The notes under the pieces were generated by a model, which ran no database searches, was not told where the DNA came from, and saw nothing but the letters and a program-made list of their open reading frames with translations. The position numbers and the translations under genes were made by a program. From NCBI RefSeq assembly GCF_040807025.1, contig NC_090953.1, positions 441,501-505,500 of the forward strand: a DNA stretch of 64,000 nt, given 5' to 3'. This document shows positions 29,574 to 44,918 of this stretch, in pieces. Position 1 is the stretch's first letter. Every line of letters begins with the position of its first letter. The DNA comes from Struthio camelus (taxonomy: Eukaryota; Chordata; Aves; Struthioniformes; Struthionidae).

Positions 29574-32500
29574 CTAGGTCCTGCAGCAGCTCAGAGCTGC
29601 CCTTGGAGGAATGCTCAAGTCCAGTCCAGTGCTGTCACCTCTGCTGAGGTCTGCTGCCCTCTTCACTTCCCTGTGGGGTCAAGAGCAGCAGTGTTAGCAG
29701 GTCCTGCCTGCCCTCTGGCAGGATGGGAGCCGGGTGACCACTGCAAACCCTCCTGCAGCTGGGTGAGCTGCATCCCAACCGGACAGGGCAGGCAGCTCCT
29801 CACCGGGCTAGGTGCAGCACAGCCTCCACCACGTTAGTACCATCCTTAGCACTGGTCTCGCAGAACAGGGCTGAATAGGCCTGAGGAGGAGAGCAGCCTG
29901 TGTTAGCAGTGTCCCTGCCCGCCCTGTGGGCGCAGAGGCACGTGTGCTTACCATGGCCAGCTTCTCTCCATGCGTGGTGTGAACCCCTACTGCTTCTGGC
30001 AGTCCTGGGCGCAAGTCAATCTTGTTCCCGACCAGCATGAGTGGAAGCGGTCTCTCGGTGGCCTGGGGGAGGAAAGGGCAGCTCAGGCCACCGTGGGGCC
30101 CAGCAGTCTCCAGCCATGGCACTGGCTGGTGCAGTCCTAGCCTGGGGTGTGCTCTCCTTCAGGAGCTGCAGAGCTCTGCTGTCTCTGAGCTCTGGCTGCC
30201 TCCTGTTGTGCTTGTGCGGCACCAAGTCCTCCCCCGCACCCAGGGGGAAGGGCGCAGTTTTAAACCGTACAGCAAACACCAGCCCCTCCCAAAGAAAGGC
30301 ACTTCCCAAAGGCTGACCCTGGAGCTTGCTTAAGAGTTGGTCCAGTTTGCCATTACTTAGCTCTGCTTCCCTAAGACCATCTGGGGCGCAGCCCAGCCCT
30401 CTCTGGGGAAGCCTCGAGGCTCCTGCCCCGCTCCATGAGGGTTCGGGGCTTGTCAGACCCTTTCCACTACCTTGATGTCCTCGATCCACTGGCGGGCGCT
30501 GAGGAAGCTGCTCTCGGAGCTGATGTCGTACAGGAGCAGCACGCCGTGGGCTTTGCGGAAGTAGGACTTGGCAATGCTCCGGAATCTGGTGCCGGGAAGT
30601 GTGTTAGTGCTGCGGGGCCAGGCCCTCTGGCATGCCTGTGGGGGCTGCGCCTCGCGCCGCGATCCCAAGCTTGCGCCAGGGGTTCCTCTGCAGCGGAGGA
30701 CTCGGCTGCCTTCCCTCCAGCAGCTGCTGTGCCTGTGCAGTGACCTTGGCAGCCCTGGTGGAGTGGGAAGCAGCCTGCCTGAAGCTGCGGAAGTGGCCCT
30801 TGCTGGCTCAGCTCAGCAGCAGGAGCCTTGGCCCCTCTCACCTCTCCTGCCCAGCTGTGTCCCAGATCTGTAATGTGGTTTGCTCCCCATCCACCAGCAG
30901 CTGCTTCACTTGGAAGTCCACCCCTGAGGAAAGACAGTCATGTGCTGTTCTCCTGCTTCCCTGCCCCTTCGCCTTGGTCCCCAGTACCTAGCGTGGTGGG
31001 GATGTCTCCTCTGAATTCGTTTGCGCAGAGGCGTAGCAGGAAGCTGGACTTCCCAGCACCACCATCTCCAGCCAGCACCAGCCGGTAAATGGGACAAGGA
31101 GCTGCAGGTTCCTCTGTGGTTTCCTGTGTCTGATGGGAATAAACAGGAGGGCTCTGGGGGACGTGGTGCTTGTGGGAGGGTGGCATGTGCTCTGCCCACC
31201 CTGTGCTTTTTCTCCCTGCCCTAGTTATTTGTGCCCAGCCAGGGTGTCGGTGGTTACCTTTGGTATGAAGGCAGGAAGCTTTCTCTTGCCAAAGTGCCTT
31301 GCATGGTGGTGGGATCCTTCTGCCTCACCTGGCTGGGGGGTGGGCACCTGCTGGGTGATGGACATCGCATTGCAGGGCCTGAGCCCATGGGCAGGGTGTG
31401 GGGCACTGGGGGAGCCCCAACCCCACTGCAGGTCTCCACTGGCCGCAGAAGCTGCGGGTGAGCAGACTTGCATCCCTTCCTAGTCCGGGTGCCAGGCCCT
31501 GGGCAAATTCGTCACCTCGGAGTCCGAGCGAGGGCTGGTGGGAGGCGCATCCTCCGAGCTCTCGCTCCCGGTGCTGCTGAGTGACGAGGCCGCATCTGTG
31601 CTGGAGGCTGAGCTCTGCCGCTGCCCGAGGCCGGGGCTGCCGCGACCCAGGTCTCTGCCTGCCCAGAAGGCCGCAGCAGGGAACGGGCTGTGCGAGGAGT
31701 CTGCCGGGTACCTGTGCCAGAGGCAGCGGTGAGGGAGGGGGCGGCCGCGGCCAGCTCTCTCCTGGCCGTGCTCACTCACCTGCTGTTGGTGCCCTCCAGC
31801 AGGCCACGCGAGGTGGCGGTGAGGGGACGGTGCTGTCGAGCAGGGGATGATGGCTGCAAGGGGACAAGACGTTCAGCGCCGAGGCGACCCGCGGCTCTCC
31901 AGCTCCCAGCGTGGGCTGGGAGCAGCAGGAGCCCAGCAGGCCTGGGGCACCCCCAGCTCCAGGGGCTCCCACGGCTCCCATGTGCAGCACCCTCTGCGCT
32001 GCGCTGCACTGGGGGTGCAGGCAGAGGAGGCAAGGGCAGCCCTGAGCCCACCTGCACCCTGCCAACGTGGCCGGTGCCCAGCATCCCTGACCACCCTCTG
32101 TTGCCTGTTCCGGTGCTGGCCCCGGCCCTCCGTTCCTGCAGCGGTTGCAGGCCTCACTCTGCAGAAGTTGGAGGGCTCACCTCTCTCGGGCTACTGTCCG
32201 AGCCAAGCAGCAGCGCTGAGCGCAGGCTGTTGTTGCTCTCGTACAGGCTCCTGTTAGTTGCCCTGTCAAGCGAGAGCAATGTCAGACCCAGCAGGTGCAG
32301 GGACCGAACCAGGGAAGGGCTGGACTCACAGCGGTGACCCGCAGGCAGGCGCATCCCAGCCTGGCACCTGCCTATGTCCCGTGCCAGCGCTGCCCTGCCA
32401 GGCCCATACGTACTGCAGCGTCCTGATGTAGCTCGTGAAGGCCAGGTTCTCCTCTGCCATCTCCCTCAGCGTCAGCTGCTCTCTGCAGAGAGACGGCATC

Positions 32501-33872
32501 CTTGCTGCAGGGCTGGACCTGGCACAGGGACTGAGCGGGACCTCCTAGCCTGAACCCAGCAGGCAGTTTTGGGGGTGGTAGAGGTGCTGGGACAGTCGAG
32601 GGCCCCAAGAGCACCCAGGGTTGCAGGGGTTGCCACCAAGAGCCCTGGAGGGACCTGCCAGCAGCTGCAGACAGGCTTCCCTGGCCACCGGTGCTCGAGA
32701 CTTGAGTGAGCAGGGCAGCGTTTCCCGGGCTGGGCCTGGCCCTGCCCCAGGGTGGCAGGGAAGAGGCTGCCAAGCCCGAGGTCTGGCACGGCCCTGCCGG
32801 CGGTGCTGGGGCCCTCCCTCCACATGGCTGGGGCTCTCGTGCAGCACCCACGTTTGACGGGTGAAATAGCCTCTGTTGCAGAGTGCCGGAGCTGGGCACC
32901 TGTGGGGATGTGCAGGCAGAGCCTCCGCGGGCTGGGCACAGCCTCGCCGCCCCCTTCCCCACCAAACATCACCTCTTCTGCTGCTTGGCCTGGTCAGAGA
33001 GGTCCTTTCGCAGCTGCTCCAGCTCTGCCTGCAGCTGGGAGACGCTGCTCTCGGCCTCGAGCAGGGTGACACGCAGCTCCTCGTTCTCCTGGACGGGGTG
33101 ACACGAGTGCCCGTTGGGGTCCTGGCTGCGCGGCCCGGCGCTCCAGGGTGCTGGCAGCACCCAGCGTGTGCACTGGGGAGATGCGCGCCCTCAGGTGCCC
33201 GGGGCTCGGGGGACCCCCAGCCCAGCTCCGTCCCCGGACTCCACCTGAGTGAGATCCCCGAGCTGGTGCCGCAGCCGCGCGATGCCATCGCCGGAGCCCC
33301 GTGCGTGTCCCTGCATGTCCTGTGGGCGGGCAGAGGGTCAGAGCCGCAGCCCCGTGCCGGCCCTGTCGGGGCACCTCTGCCTGCGCCCGCCGCTCCCCGC
33401 GGGAGACCCCGGCGCGGTGCCGCTGCCGGAGCCGCCCCGACGGGGCCGGGCTGGCCCCCAGCTCCGCCGGGATCCCCGCGGCCCCGGGGACGCCCCGTCC
33501 GGCCGGGGGTCCCGCACTCACCTCCTCCGGGGCCGTCTCCTGCCTGCTGCGGCCGGGCCGAGCCGGCGAGCGCGTCCAGCAGGAGCCGCCGCCGCCGCCG
33601 CGGGGGCCCCGTCGGGCGCAGGGCCGGGCCGGAGCCCCGGGGAGCTGCCGGGCCCCGCCGGAGCCGCCCCGGCCGTGTTTGCTCTGCGGGCGGGGCGGGC
33701 GCGGGGCGGCCGCATTCCTGCGGCGGGGCCGGTACCGCGCCCGCCCGGCCCGGCCCGGCCCGGCCCGGCTCGGGACCTGCGCCCACCCCCGGGCTGCCCC
33801 TGCGCTCCGCTCGGCCCCGGCCCCGCCGTGCCTGCTGGGGACCGAGTCCCTCTTCTCCAGAGCTGCGGGCAC
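29574..33872 (-). CDS. RASEF-like coiled-coil Rab GTPase (short form, 5' end uncertain)
   Basis: The C-terminal half is a complete Rab domain closely matching RASEF (Rab45). Exons 30988-31129 (P-loop GDGGAGKSS), 30842-30923 (WDTAGQER), 30471-30585 ([18 protein letters not shown]), 29952-30062 (NKID), 29804-29880 (ETSAK) and 29574-29670 join in frame. The protein ends SCCRT, a CCXX prenylation motif like the RASEF terminus. Upstream exons 33245-33319, 32973-33088 (heptad coiled coil), 32414-32482 and 32181-32262 ([15 protein letters not shown]) align with the RASEF coiled coil. A Ser-rich linker exon (about 31519-31710) and a small exon ending at 31258 connect the two parts. Exon 1 ends at 33522. 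Its start is unknown; the first in-frame ATG is at 33872. No EF-hand exons were found, unlike full-length RASEF. All five G motifs and the catalytic Gln are intact. Confidence 0.82.
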
Positions 33873-35185
33873 TGCGGGCGCCAGGGCTGAGCTGGTCCTC
33901 GTAGCCCCACGGAGGGTTTTGCAGTGGGGCTGCTCTGCCCGTCCAGCCTAACCCCGCCCCGGGGAGGGGGAAGGGTGCAGGTGGGACGTCCTGTGGGGTG
34001 GCACGGCTGTGGTCCCTGGGGAGGGGGCAGCTGTTGCTGTGGGATGGTTGGGATGGGATGGGACGGGATGGGACCAGCTATGGTGCTGGTGCAAGGCATG
34101 GGGTTTGGGTGCTGCTGCTGGCCATGGGCTGGGACAGGATGAGGGGGGCTGGTTGCCTGGATGCTCCCTCTTCTCCGTCCTCCTGCAGCGCCCAGGGCCT
34201 GCCGGGCACAGGGACTCGCTCTGCAGGAGCGCTGCAGCTGCACGCCGGGCGGGATGCTGTGCGGCTGCGAGCCCCCGGCGCTCTGCACCAACTCCCAGGG
34301 CCTGGTGGGAGCTGTGCCCGCGGCAGCCCCTACCCCGGCCGTGCCCGCAGCCAGCAGCCCCCGCAGCAGGGCTCTGCGGAGACAGGCAGGGGGTGGGCAG
34401 CCTCCAGAGCAGCGCACAGTGCCCGCCTGCCCCGTCCCAGCTGCTTCCTGCTGCAGGACGGTGCTGGCCGGGTGTCAGGCTCCAGGCAGAGCTGGGCTGC
34501 ACGTGGAGCGGGGGCTGCTGGCGTGGGGGCCCGGCGCGCTGCCGCAGCCCTGCCTGCAGCAGGGGGTGTGGGACATGCCCGAGGGGGATCGGAGCCAGGC
34601 AGCGGTTCGGGGCCAGGCGAGGGCTGCGGGCGCAGCGGGGACCTAGCCAAGGGGAGCTGGAGGGAGACGGGGCTGGGCCAAGGGGCAGCGGGAGCCGTTG
34701 TCAGGCTCTGTGAGGTCGCTGTCCTTGGTGCAGAGGCCCTGGGGCAGGCACCACGCTGGGATGTGCAGGTGCCAGTGACCTGCAAGAGCCCATCCCCGCT
34801 GTCTGGGCAGGCATCCACGTGGGGCTTGGGCCACTGCAGCAGCTGGGCCAGTGGCCCGACGGCTCACGGGCATCTTTCAGACCAGCGCACCAGGGACCAC
34901 GTCGTGCTGCAGCCCAGCAGCCTCCTGCGTCCCTGGGTCCGGGCGAGGACAGGCTCCTCCGGGGCTGGACCGGGAGCGCACCACGGGCACCGGCCCCGGG
35001 CTGAACCCCTTCTCTCCCCTCCCGGCTGCCCCAGCCCCTGCTTGTCCCTGTCTCCCCTGAAGCCACCCGGGCCGTGGCGGCTGCCCCAGCTGGGGCTGGC
35101 GCTGGGTGCTGCTGGCCCCCTCTGTGCCCAGTCCTACAGCTGCTGCGCGCACGGGAGGGCGCGCGGCACAGATCAGCTCGGAGCT
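33873..35185. other. RASEF-like to SERINC4 interval, no gene seen
   Basis: GC-rich DNA on the 5' side of the RASEF-like gene. A long plus-strand open frame (33998-35938) runs through it. It has no conserved domain and overlaps the last SERINC4 exons antisense, so I treat it as compositional. No EF-hand coding exon was recognised here. Confidence 0.45.
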
Positions 35186-35189
35186 TTAC

Positions 35190-35225
35190 ATAAAAATGTA
35201 TTCGAGGAGCTATTTACAAGGAACG
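35190..35225 (-). terminator. Possible SERINC4 3' end
   Basis: An AT-rich island in otherwise GC-rich DNA. On the minus strand it reads AATACATTTTTATGTAAA, and AATACA is a known weak polyadenylation variant. It lies about 380 bp past the SERINC4 stop. The function is inferred. Confidence 0.35.
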
Positions 35226-35575
35226 TGGGGCCAGGCGGGTGTGCGGCTGTGGTGCTGCGGCAGGGCACAGCCCCGCTGCTGGGCAGGCCGTGGGCCGGGG
35301 CAGCAGGGACGTGGCCGGGCGCCGGCAGGACCTGCCTCCCGGAGGGGACGGGAGCGCAGCGGCCGTGGCCGAGCGCCGTCGCACGGGGCTGGGCACCGTC
35401 CGCCTCCCTGGGGGGCTCTGGCTCCGTGCCAGAGCCGCGTGCCCGGCAGCGGGTGCAGCGGAGTGCCCGGCTCGCGGGTCAGGCGCGGCGGCTCTCGGAC
35501 CCTGCCTTTTCCGAGCACGGCCAGCCAAGAGGGCCGGCATGGCCGGGGCATGGCCGCAGTCCGTCCCCGCAGGGG

Positions 35576-39351
<3,776 letters not shown>

Positions 39352-40080
39352 GGCCCGCCTCGGCCCCCGGCGCCCCGGCGGGATTAGGGGGATTGCCGGC
39401 TCGGCCCGCCCCGCCATCTGCTCGCGCGGCCTGCCGGGAGCCGCCGCACGGCACGAGGGGGGAGACGTGCCCGGGGCGCGGGGACCCCAGGACGGGCACC
39501 CCGGCCGCGTCCCCGATCCCGCAGGGCAGGACGAGGCCCCGGGCCCGGCTCGGGGGCGGCGGAGAGCAGCGGGGCGGCCGGGGCCGTGTCCCGTGCCCCC
39601 CTCGCGCAGCGGCGGCTGCGGCCGGGCCCGGCGGGCCGGCGGGCGCAGCTCGGCAGGACCCCAGCCGGAAAGCCGGCCCGGCTCCCGGGCACGGCCGCAG
39701 CCCGGGAAGGTGCCCGCTCCGGCGGCGGCCGCGGCCAAGGTGCCCCCTCCGGCCGGTCCCGGGTCGGGGCCGCGGCCGTGCCCGGGCCATCGCCGCTCCG
39801 GGAAAGTTTATCCCTTGGGGAAGCCGATTAGGCCGCGGCCACGCCGGGAGCCCCCCCGGCGGGGGGACGCTTGTCCTTCAGTCCGGCGTGATTATGCCAG
39901 GAGCCAAATCGGGCTCCGTAACCCTCTTAGGCAGCTCAGGGCCGGGCCGCGGCGGAGCCACCTGCACCTTACGTCCCCCAACCACGACCGCCGCCGGGCC
40001 GGGCCGGGGCGCCCGACGGGAGCCGCCTGCCTGGGCACCGGGGGGGCCAGGCCGCCGCGTGCGCTGGGCTGAGATGAGAC
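39352..40080. promoter_or_regulatory. SERINC4 CpG-island promoter region
   Basis: Extremely GC-rich DNA immediately upstream of the SERINC4 start codon, with no gene seen. Assigned as promoter from position and composition only. Confidence 0.45.
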
Positions 40081-40104
40081 CCCCCCCAAGGCCCCCCCCA
40101 AATG

Positions 40105-41400
40105 AGACCTTGTGACCCCCCCCCCCGGGATGTGATCCCGAGACCTTCGTGACCCCTCCCGGGACGGGACCCCGCGACCCCCTGGGATGAGATCCCGTGA
40201 CCCCCCCCCGTGATGGGACCCCGCGACCCCCTGGGATGAGATCCCGTGACCCCCCCCCCGTGACGAGACCCCGCGCCCCCCCTGGGATGAGATCCCGTGA
40301 CCCCCATGACCCCCACCGTGACGGGACCCCGCGCCCCCCCTGGGATGAGATTCCGTGACCCCCCCCGTGATGGGACCCCGCGACCCCCTGGGATGAGATC
40401 CCGTGACCCCCCCCATGACGAGACCCCGCGCCCCCCTGGGATGAGACCCCGCGACCCCCTGGGATGAGATTCCGTGACCCCCCCGTGACGAGACCCCGCG
40501 ACCCCCTGGGATGAGATCCCGTGACCCCCCCCCCGTGATGGGACCCCGCGACCCCCTGGGATGAGATCCCGTGACCCCCCCCGTGACGAGACCCCCGCGC
40601 CCCCCTGGGATGAGACCCCGCGCCCCCCTGGGATGAGATCCCGTGACCCCCATGACCCCCACCGTGACAGGACCCCGCGACCCCCTGGGATGAGATTCCG
40701 TGACCCCCCCCGTGACAAGACCCCGCGCCCCCCTGGGATGAGATCCCGTGACCCCCATGACCCCCACCGTGACGGGACCCCGCGCCCCCCCTGGGATGAG
40801 ATTCCGTGACCCCCCCCGTGACGAGACCCCGCACCCCCCTGGGATGAGATCCCGTGACCCCCCCCCCGTGATGGGACCCCGCGACCCCCTGGGATGAGAT
40901 CCCGTGACCCCCCCCCGTGACGGGACCCCGCGACCCCCTGGGATGAGATCCCGTGACCGCCCCCGTGACGGGACCCCGCGACCCCCTGGGATGAGATTCC
41001 GTGACCCCCCCCATGACGAGACCCCGCACCCCCCTGGGATGAGATCCCGCAACCCCCTGGGATGAGATCCCGTGACCCCCCCCCGTGACGGGACCCCGCG
41101 ACCCCCTGGGATGAGATCCCGTGACCGCCCCCGTGACGGGACCCCGCGACCCCCTGGGATGAGACCCCGTGACCCCCCCCGTGACGAGACCCCGCGCCCC
41201 CCCTGGGATGAGACCCCGCGCCCCCCTGGGATGAGATTCCGTGACCCCCCCCGTGACGAGACCCCGCACCCCCCTGGGATGAGATCCCGCGACCCCCTGG
41301 GATGAGATCCCGTGACCCCCCCCCGTGACGGGACCCCACGACCCCCTGGGATGAGATCCCGTGACCCCCCCCCGTGACGAGACCCCGCGACCCCCGAGAC
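40105..41400. repeat. GGGATGAGATCCCGTGACC minisatellite (unit about 49 bp) between SERINC4 and HYPK
   Basis: About 25 units of roughly 49 bp, each with GGGATGAGATCCCGTGACC, a C-run of 6-10, GTGACGGGACCCCGCG and a second short C-run. Some units insert ATGACCCCCACC. The C-runs vary between copies, so unit length drifts by several bases. The array ends about 190 bp before the HYPK start codon. The minus-strand open frames of over 450 codons (Gly/Ser/His/Arg repeats) come from the repeat and do not represent a protein. Confidence 0.95.
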
Positions 41401-41594
41401 GAGGCGCCGCCGGGGGAACCGACTTCGCCGCTCAGGGGAGAGGCCCCGCCCCCTCATCTCCGCCCCGCCCCCGGCCCCCAGCCCCGCCCCCAGCCCCGCC
41501 CGGACAGCCTGAGCCTCCTCTCTGCCCCGCGCGCCCTTCCTCTCGCTGGTTCCGGCGGCGGCGGCGCGTGAGCGGCAGCGGCGCCGGCGGCGCG

Positions 41595-43286
41595 ATGGCG
41601 GCGGAGGGGGATGTGGAGCTGGAGCTGGAGACGGAGCCCAACGGCTCCGGGAGCGGCGGCGACGGGGCGGGCGGGCGCGCGGCCGAGAAGCCGCGGAAGC
41701 ACGACAGCGGCGCGGCGGACCTGGAGCGCGTCACGGACTACGCGGAGGAGAAGGAGATCCAGAGCTCCAACCTGGAGACGGTGCCGGGCCGGGGCCGGGG
41801 AGGGCTGAGGGAGGGCCGGGGCCGGGGAGGGCTGAGGGAGGGCCGGGGCCGGGGAGGGCTGAGGGAGGGCCGGGGCCGGGGAGGGCTGAGCCGGGCCGGG
41901 GCCGGGGAGGGCTGAGGGAGGGCCGGGGCCGGGGAGGGCTGAGGGAGGGCCGGGGCCGGGGAGGGCTGAGGGAGGGCCGGGGCCGGGGAGGGCTGAGGGA
42001 GGGCCGGGGCCGGGGAGGGCTGAGGGAGGGCCGGGGCCGGGGAGGGCTGAGGGAGGGCCGGGGCCGGGGAGGGCTGAGGGAGGGCCGGGGCCGGGGAGGG
42101 CTGAGGGAGGGCCGGGGCCGGGGAGGGCTGAGGGAGGGCCGGGGCCGGGGAGGGCTGAGGGAGGGCCGGGGCCGGGGAGGGCTGAGGGAGGGCCGGGGCC
42201 GGGGAGGGCTGAGGGAGGGCCGGGGCCGGGAGGGCCGGGGCCGGGAGGGCCGGGCCGGGGCGTGGTGTGGTCGGAGAGCCCAGCCCGGGGCAGCCGGAGG
42301 CTTTCGCCCGGCGTGGCCCCGCTCGGGGTCCTCCGCCCCGGCACAGCTCCCTCCGGTACCTGTTCCGGTGGCGGTGCAGCAGTCACCTGCTTGGTGCTGT
42401 GTGCTGAGGAGACTCTGCTCGTTTTGCTAGGCCATGTCAGTGATCGGAGACCGGAGGTCCAGGGAACAGAAAGCAAAGCAGGAAAGGTAATAGCACTTCC
42501 TCACACGTTATTTGGGGCTTTAGGGGGGCCATCTTCTGTGTGCTCGTCTTGCAGCCTTCGCTCTTGCGTCTGTCCCATCTGCCAAATTTGCACTAGCGGT
42601 TGCCGCTGCTCTTCTGAACGGATGGATGGGGACTGCCCACACGGGACTGGGGCTTCAGGCTTCTCAGCAGTTACACTTCCACCTCGTGAGGTGGCAAGTA
42701 CGCAGCCAGACTTCCCTTGGGAAATCAGGTGTATTCTGTGAGCAGCTGAACCTCTTCCTGAAGCACACCACTGTGTTTGTGCAAGGCATCTCTGGTCTCT
42801 CTAGTCATAGCTCATAAGTAAATGTGTGTGTGAGGGTGGTAACTGGATATGGAAACATGTCACTTAATGGCAGTTTGCCCTGTATTATAGGGAAAAAGAA
42901 CTAGCAAAAGTCACTATCAAGAAAGAAGACCTGGAGCTGATTGTAAGTACCGGCAGGAAGCTGAGCAGGTGGTGGCATGTCCCAAACCTTGCGTGCAGTC
43001 AGTGTCTTGTCACTGAAACACCGCGCTGAAAGACGTGGCTGGCAAATACTTGTCTGCTGGGCCGCACGTGCGGCACTGGAACAGGCTGGGACAGCAGCTG
43101 AACAGCTCCTGCTGCTGCTGACCCCTCGCAGAGCCCGGCCTGCGCCGCTGGCTGGGTCCGTTGCGCTGAGCTCTGCTCGTTTTCCCACAGATGAACGAGA
43201 TGGAGATCTCGCGGGCAGCTGCTGAGCGCAGCCTCCGGGAGCACATGGGGGACGTGGTGGAGGCCCTGATCACCCTCACCAACTGA
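41595..43286 (+). CDS. HYPK: HYPK, huntingtin-interacting protein K
   Basis: Small, mostly disordered chaperone-like protein that binds the NatA N-terminal acetyltransferase at the ribosome and dampens its activity. Four exons, 41595-41780, 42431-42486, 42891-42942 and 43191-43286, join in frame to 129 residues. The acidic N-terminus (MAAEGDVELELETEPNG), the central helix (RRSREQKAKQEREKELAKV) and the C-terminal UBA-like domain ending EALITLTN are all intact. Start context is good (GCGATGG). It is head-to-head with SERINC4 and tail-to-tail with MFAP1, as in human. Confidence 0.97.
41785..42255. repeat. 27-bp G-rich minisatellite in HYPK intron 1
   Basis: About 17 near-perfect 27-bp units (GGGCCGGGGCCGGGGAGGG plus CTGAGGGA) start almost at the exon 1 donor and fill most of the intron. 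Each unit holds several runs of at least three G, fitting a G-quadruplex pattern on the coding strand. The period of 27 keeps one frame open as a GRGRGGLRE repeat. Confidence 0.97.
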
Positions 43287-43390
43287 GCCCATCTTCCCAG
43301 GACTGCGCCGCACGCGTCTGCCGCTACCTGCCCTGGGCATGGCCTTGCCCAGCACGGTGCCGGCTGTGGATTGCGTGTGTTAAATTATTG

Positions 43391-43396
43391 AATAAA
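43391..43396 (+). terminator. HYPK polyadenylation signal AATAAA
   Basis: Canonical signal 104 bp after the HYPK stop codon. Confidence 0.88.
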
Positions 43397-43419
43397 GGCA
43401 CCAGCTGGAGTGACCCACG

Positions 43420-44350
43420 ACTGTAATTCATGCGGAGCTGAGCCCTCGCCCCTCGCTTGGTGAGAGCGATCCCAGTGATGCCCCTGTGCCGGTGCCGGGC
43501 CCTGGGCTGCGGCGCGTCGGGAAGAGGTGCTGGTATCGGGCTGTGACACCTGAGGGAGGCCCTGTAACCGGCAGCGGCTGCTCACCCTTCCCTGGGGATA
43601 AGGTGACCCTGCCTGAATGCTGGTACCAGTCTTCTCTGTGCTTTCAATCTCACTTCTCTTGAGGGGTGTCACAGCCTTCTGCTGGACCGATCCTTTTGTT
43701 CCCGAGCTCAGCAAAGCTCCCTGGAGGCTAATGGTTCCTGTCAGTTTATTTTCTGTTTTACACACTAGCAGGAGTGCAGCTGTGTGAGATAGTTTGAAAG
43801 GGAAACACAGTGTTGCTGCTGTTCTCGCCTTTGTATGAATCTAGGCGTAACTCAGGGGCTGGAGGCATGCTGCCTCGCCGGCTCTCAAGAGGGTCACCCT
43901 TAGACTGAGGCTAAGCAGCCCAAAGGTGTGGGCTAGCCTGAAGCCTGCCAGTCCCTCTGCCCCCTCAGCCCCTCTTGGCACCTGGCCCATGAGAGCAGTC
44001 AGGTACTTGAAATGAGGAGTTCCCTTGATGCCGCCTGTAAGAGCAGTGGTGCGCCCACCAAATCACTGTGGGAAACCTGCGTTTCCCCTTCCCGGTGGAG
44101 GACCAACGCAAACCATGGGGATGCTGTGCCGGAGCCGACCACCCTCTGCAGGACGGTAAGGAAACGGCAGCGAACTGCATGAGGTGACAGGCACCTCCTG
44201 CACTACACCAGGCTGCCCTTGGTTTAGCGCACGCCGGACACCGTCTTGGTCCTGAGCCCTGGCTGTTGCCCAACGCACAAGGCACGGAACGGGAGAGCTG
44301 AGTCCCTGGCAGGTCTCTGCAAAGACACCACCAGAATTTGTAAGAAAACA
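43420..44350. other. HYPK-MFAP1 tail-to-tail interval, no gene seen
   Basis: Only short random reading frames. No repeat or RNA gene recognised. Confidence 0.5.
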
Positions 44351-44355
44351 GTTGC

Positions 44356-44361
44356 TTTATT
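44356..44361 (-). terminator. Probable MFAP1 polyadenylation signal
   Basis: AATAAA on the minus strand about 560 bp past the MFAP1 stop codon. Confidence 0.6.
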
Positions 44362-44918
44362 CAAAACTATCCTGTTCCATCCCCACTGCACATGTAGAAA
44401 AGCAAAGCCCTGCAGAAACAAGGTGAGGAGACAGTGTCACAGCTGTTCCAAACCAAAAAAAAAAAAGGGCCCAACTTGACAACTGGAGGGGAAAGACGAG
44501 CAATGGGGAGATGCTTTGGAACAGACAAGTGTAAAGTCCGTTAATTCCTGTGAAAGGAATGAGTGTTGGGAGCAGGGGGAGTTGCTAAGCTCCTGCACGG
44601 GCAGTATCTGCTGCCTAGGAGTTGCTGATGGTGGAAAGGTGATGTGGCCGTGGGCCTGGTCAGCACAGATAGACCATCTTCCTCCACAAAAGATTCAGGT
44701 CATGAGTCTGCTGAGACTCTGCAGCCCTGGGAACGAATCGTGCCACTGAGTGGAGGGGGGGCTCAGTGCAGGAGCACAGAGAGGAGCAGCTGCTCAGGAT
44801 AAGTATGGGCAACACAGTACTTTGTCCCTTCTAGGCCCGCCCAGGCTTTCGGGTAGCGGGCACAGACAAGCGCCTTCTGCCCTGTAGTCAGCCACGTGAC
44901 ACTGTCCTGTGCGCATCC

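Noticed and set aside
40105..41400. CRISPR-like regular repeat array
   Set aside because: Repeats are directly tandem with no unique spacers, and the DNA is clearly vertebrate.
39878..41457. Three overlapping minus-strand frames of 456-521 codons rich in Gly/Ser/His/Arg
   Set aside because: They are three phases of the same minisatellite of about 49 bp.
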